Part shown: positions 63,501 to 64,000 of the stretch, piece after piece
Position numbering within the stretch: position 1 is the stretch's first letter
How the letters are laid out: each line of letters begins with the position of its first letter
Source of the DNA: Promethearchaeota archaeon
GTDB taxonomy: Archaea; Asgardarchaeota; Lokiarchaeia; Sigynarchaeales; SOKP01
Reading direction: 5' to 3'
DNA length: 64,000 nucleotides
Assembly (NCBI GenBank): GCA_016839635.1
Contig: JAEOTV010000287.1
Coordinates: 1-64,000 of the forward strand
Translations under genes and position numbers: made by a program
Notes under the pieces: generated by a model
Databases searched by the model: none
What the model saw: only the letters and a program-made list of their open reading frames with translations
What the model was told of the DNA's origin: nothing

Positions 63501-64000
63501 CCAATTTCTGCTTCAGTGGCCTCATATTTCGGAATATTTGATTTTCTTCTTACATAATCTGCAATTAATACACACAAAGCTGCTGTCGTTCCTCCAGCGG
63601 CTCTAATTGGTCCTGCGAAATACAAGGATAAATATTTTCTACCTAAACTGTCTTTTCGAATTAATATTTTAGAGATACCTTCAAGCGGCGCACTCACAAC
63701 TCCCATTGTCTTTATAGCTAATCCAATTCTTATTGCTCTGTTAACTCGGGCTTCTAAAGAATCAAAATTTCCAATTTTATTATCTAAAATATCAGCAACT
63801 ACCTTGAAAACAAGTTCATCCTCACTTAAACCTTTCCTTTTTAATGTTCTTATTACGTCTGCAACACCTTTTGGACCTACAAGCTTTTCAACTCTACCAG
63901 CTAGATCTTTTGCTTGAGGAGACTCTACTTCTAATTCAGGATCAAGTCCTTTTTGACGTGCATGTTCTGCAATTAAATAGCATTCATCAACTTGTTTTTG
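60524..64000 (-). CDS. polC: DNA polymerase II (family D) large subunit DP2, 5' end outside window
   Basis: The large, catalytic subunit of archaeal family D DNA polymerase. The frame stays open to base 64000, giving about 1158 residues; the N-terminal part lies outside. AGPIRAAGGTTAAL, IIGGHRIRYGRSRNTGLAAG and NCDGDEDGIMLLLD (catalytic acids) are family signatures. Zinc-ribbon clusters are near the middle (CVNC, CYNC, CPRC, CSKC) and the end (CVKC, CPKC). The last eight residues QHKLVDFF form a PIP box for PCNA binding. No intein is seen. The small subunit is not in this window. Confidence 0.96.
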   Translation of the reverse strand, partial: QKQVDECYLIAEHARQKGLDPELEVESPQAKDLAGRVEKLVGPKGVADVIRTLKRKGLSEDELVFKVVADILDNKIGNFDSLEARVNRAIRIGLAIKTMGVVSAPLEGISKILIRKDSLGRKYLSLYFAGPIRAAGGTTAALCVLIADYVRRKSNIPKYEATEAEIGRYVEEVKLYDRNVHLQYPSSNKEIRYAVSHLPIEINGDSTEDDEVSAFRDLPRIETNHIRGGACLVLNDGILLKAPKLLKIANAMNLEGWNWLAELKKIAQNQEKVDKEKKQDLREEIKIPPNSKYVADIIAGRPVFSHPSIIGGHRIRYGRSRNTGLAAGGIHPATMVILDEFVAIGTQLRIERPGKSTSVCPVDSIEPPIVKLKDGSVIKVSNTAKAKQIFPDIKRVLFLGDLLFGYGEFTENNHILVPSGYVEEWWALELENSIKYLEIIDKGLKPFIENPFENIPTAAEAINISRDYDIPLHPLYLDFWGNITVEDLNILRNALIKNFSGFEQRITLRYEKTIKKILDKAFVPHKIKDNKILLSLKKSFIYKEIFGLEEKKLIKIDKEDDVFTYFFNVSSIIIKNKAPHFMGSRMGRPEKSERKSMKGIHALFPLSDAVGSSRLFEKAMGFSARKNNINGLSPKKKKSFDFGNKNNAVETGKIKIDVGRKKCVNCGKSSIFNICYNCGGHTELQKICPRCKILHPTFEDKCSKCHETLKSSTEAKFNIRKYVNSALKSLNMTLPPKFKGIIGLTNEFKVPEPIEKGILRAKNDVLVYKTAEIRYDATDIPLTHFKPKEIDTPIEKLRKMGYEKDINEKPLIDENQILELKVQDVILSDDCAKYFIKVANFLDDELELFYKEEPFYNVSTREDLLGHLAVGLAPHTSAGIIGRIIGFTPARAIYAHPYWHAAKRRNCDGDEDGIMLLLDPLLNFSRHYLPSKIGGRMDATLVIGTKLDPNEIDVESHNLDTLDRYPLEFYEATHKYSPPSDIESLMHLVKSRLGTAEQYENIDFNIPTTNINEGPTTTAYKLYETMDDKIEAQLHLAKLIKAVDAKNVAEKILTTHFNPDILGNLRKFAVQGFRCVKCNEKFRRPPLVNSGKCPKCGNKVILTVNRGGIQKYIPRALKICTDFNLDNYTKQRMELIEEYIESLTNNPKIRQHKLVDFF

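Noticed and set aside
39526..64000. Inteins in NrdD, RpoB or DP2
   Set aside because: All three have normal lengths and uninterrupted catalytic blocks, with no Hedgehog/intein splice motifs seen.
1..64000. CRISPR arrays, rRNA genes and insertion sequences
   Set aside because: No regularly spaced repeats, no rRNA-like GC-rich blocks and no transposase genes were found on either strand.

Overview
The window looks like a low-GC chromosome segment from an Asgard archaeon, probably in or near Lokiarchaeia (inferred from gene content, with no database search). The machinery is archaeal: the DNA polymerase D large subunit, an RNA polymerase B/H pair, TFE, MBF1, NAC, Cbf5, the proteasome-activating ATPase and a geranylgeranyl reductase. 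Five Ras/Rab-type small GTPases lie in 64 kb. One carries Rab-type motifs and a zinc-ribbon tail, and another is fused to a Roadblock/LC7 domain. Class III ribonucleotide reductase and a molybdopterin oxidoreductase point to an anaerobe. Many short genes encode zinc ribbons or membrane helices, and many start at TTG.

Region 1 (1-15.6 kb) looks like accessory DNA: three GNAT acetyltransferases, a GTPase, a DUF3795 protein, a surface protein with a C-terminal sorting-like tail, a LuxE-like ligase, membrane proteins, two flavodoxins and an ArsR-type regulator. It holds three families of dispersed intergenic repeats that I do not see elsewhere in the window, and what looks like an acetyltransferase remnant. 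Region 2 (15.6-31.7 kb) mixes a CapA-like phosphoesterase, an ACT protein, a ProX-type deacylase, a metallo-beta-lactamase-fold hydrolase, a GTPase/7TM pair, a GYD protein, the lipid reductase, an AAC(3)-like acetyltransferase, a HAD hydrolase and several unknowns.

Region 3 (31.7-42.4 kb) holds three pantothenate/CoA precursor enzymes (IlvE, PanB, MfnA-type decarboxylase), the Rab-like zinc-ribbon GTPase, a MazG-like pyrophosphohydrolase, a two-lobed retropepsin-like protease and NrdD. Region 4 (42.8-64 kb) is the informational core: NAC, a PUA protein, PAN, MBF1, TFE, rpoH-rpoB, an RsmC-like methyltransferase, Cbf5, ThiL, three tRNA genes, a Roadblock-GTPase fusion, an M28 peptidase and the polymerase D large subunit, which runs off the right edge.

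The three tRNA genes (Lys-UUU, Thr-CGU, Leu-GAG) all appear interrupted by roughly 30-nt introns at non-canonical places. The Leu gene carries at least two that resemble each other.
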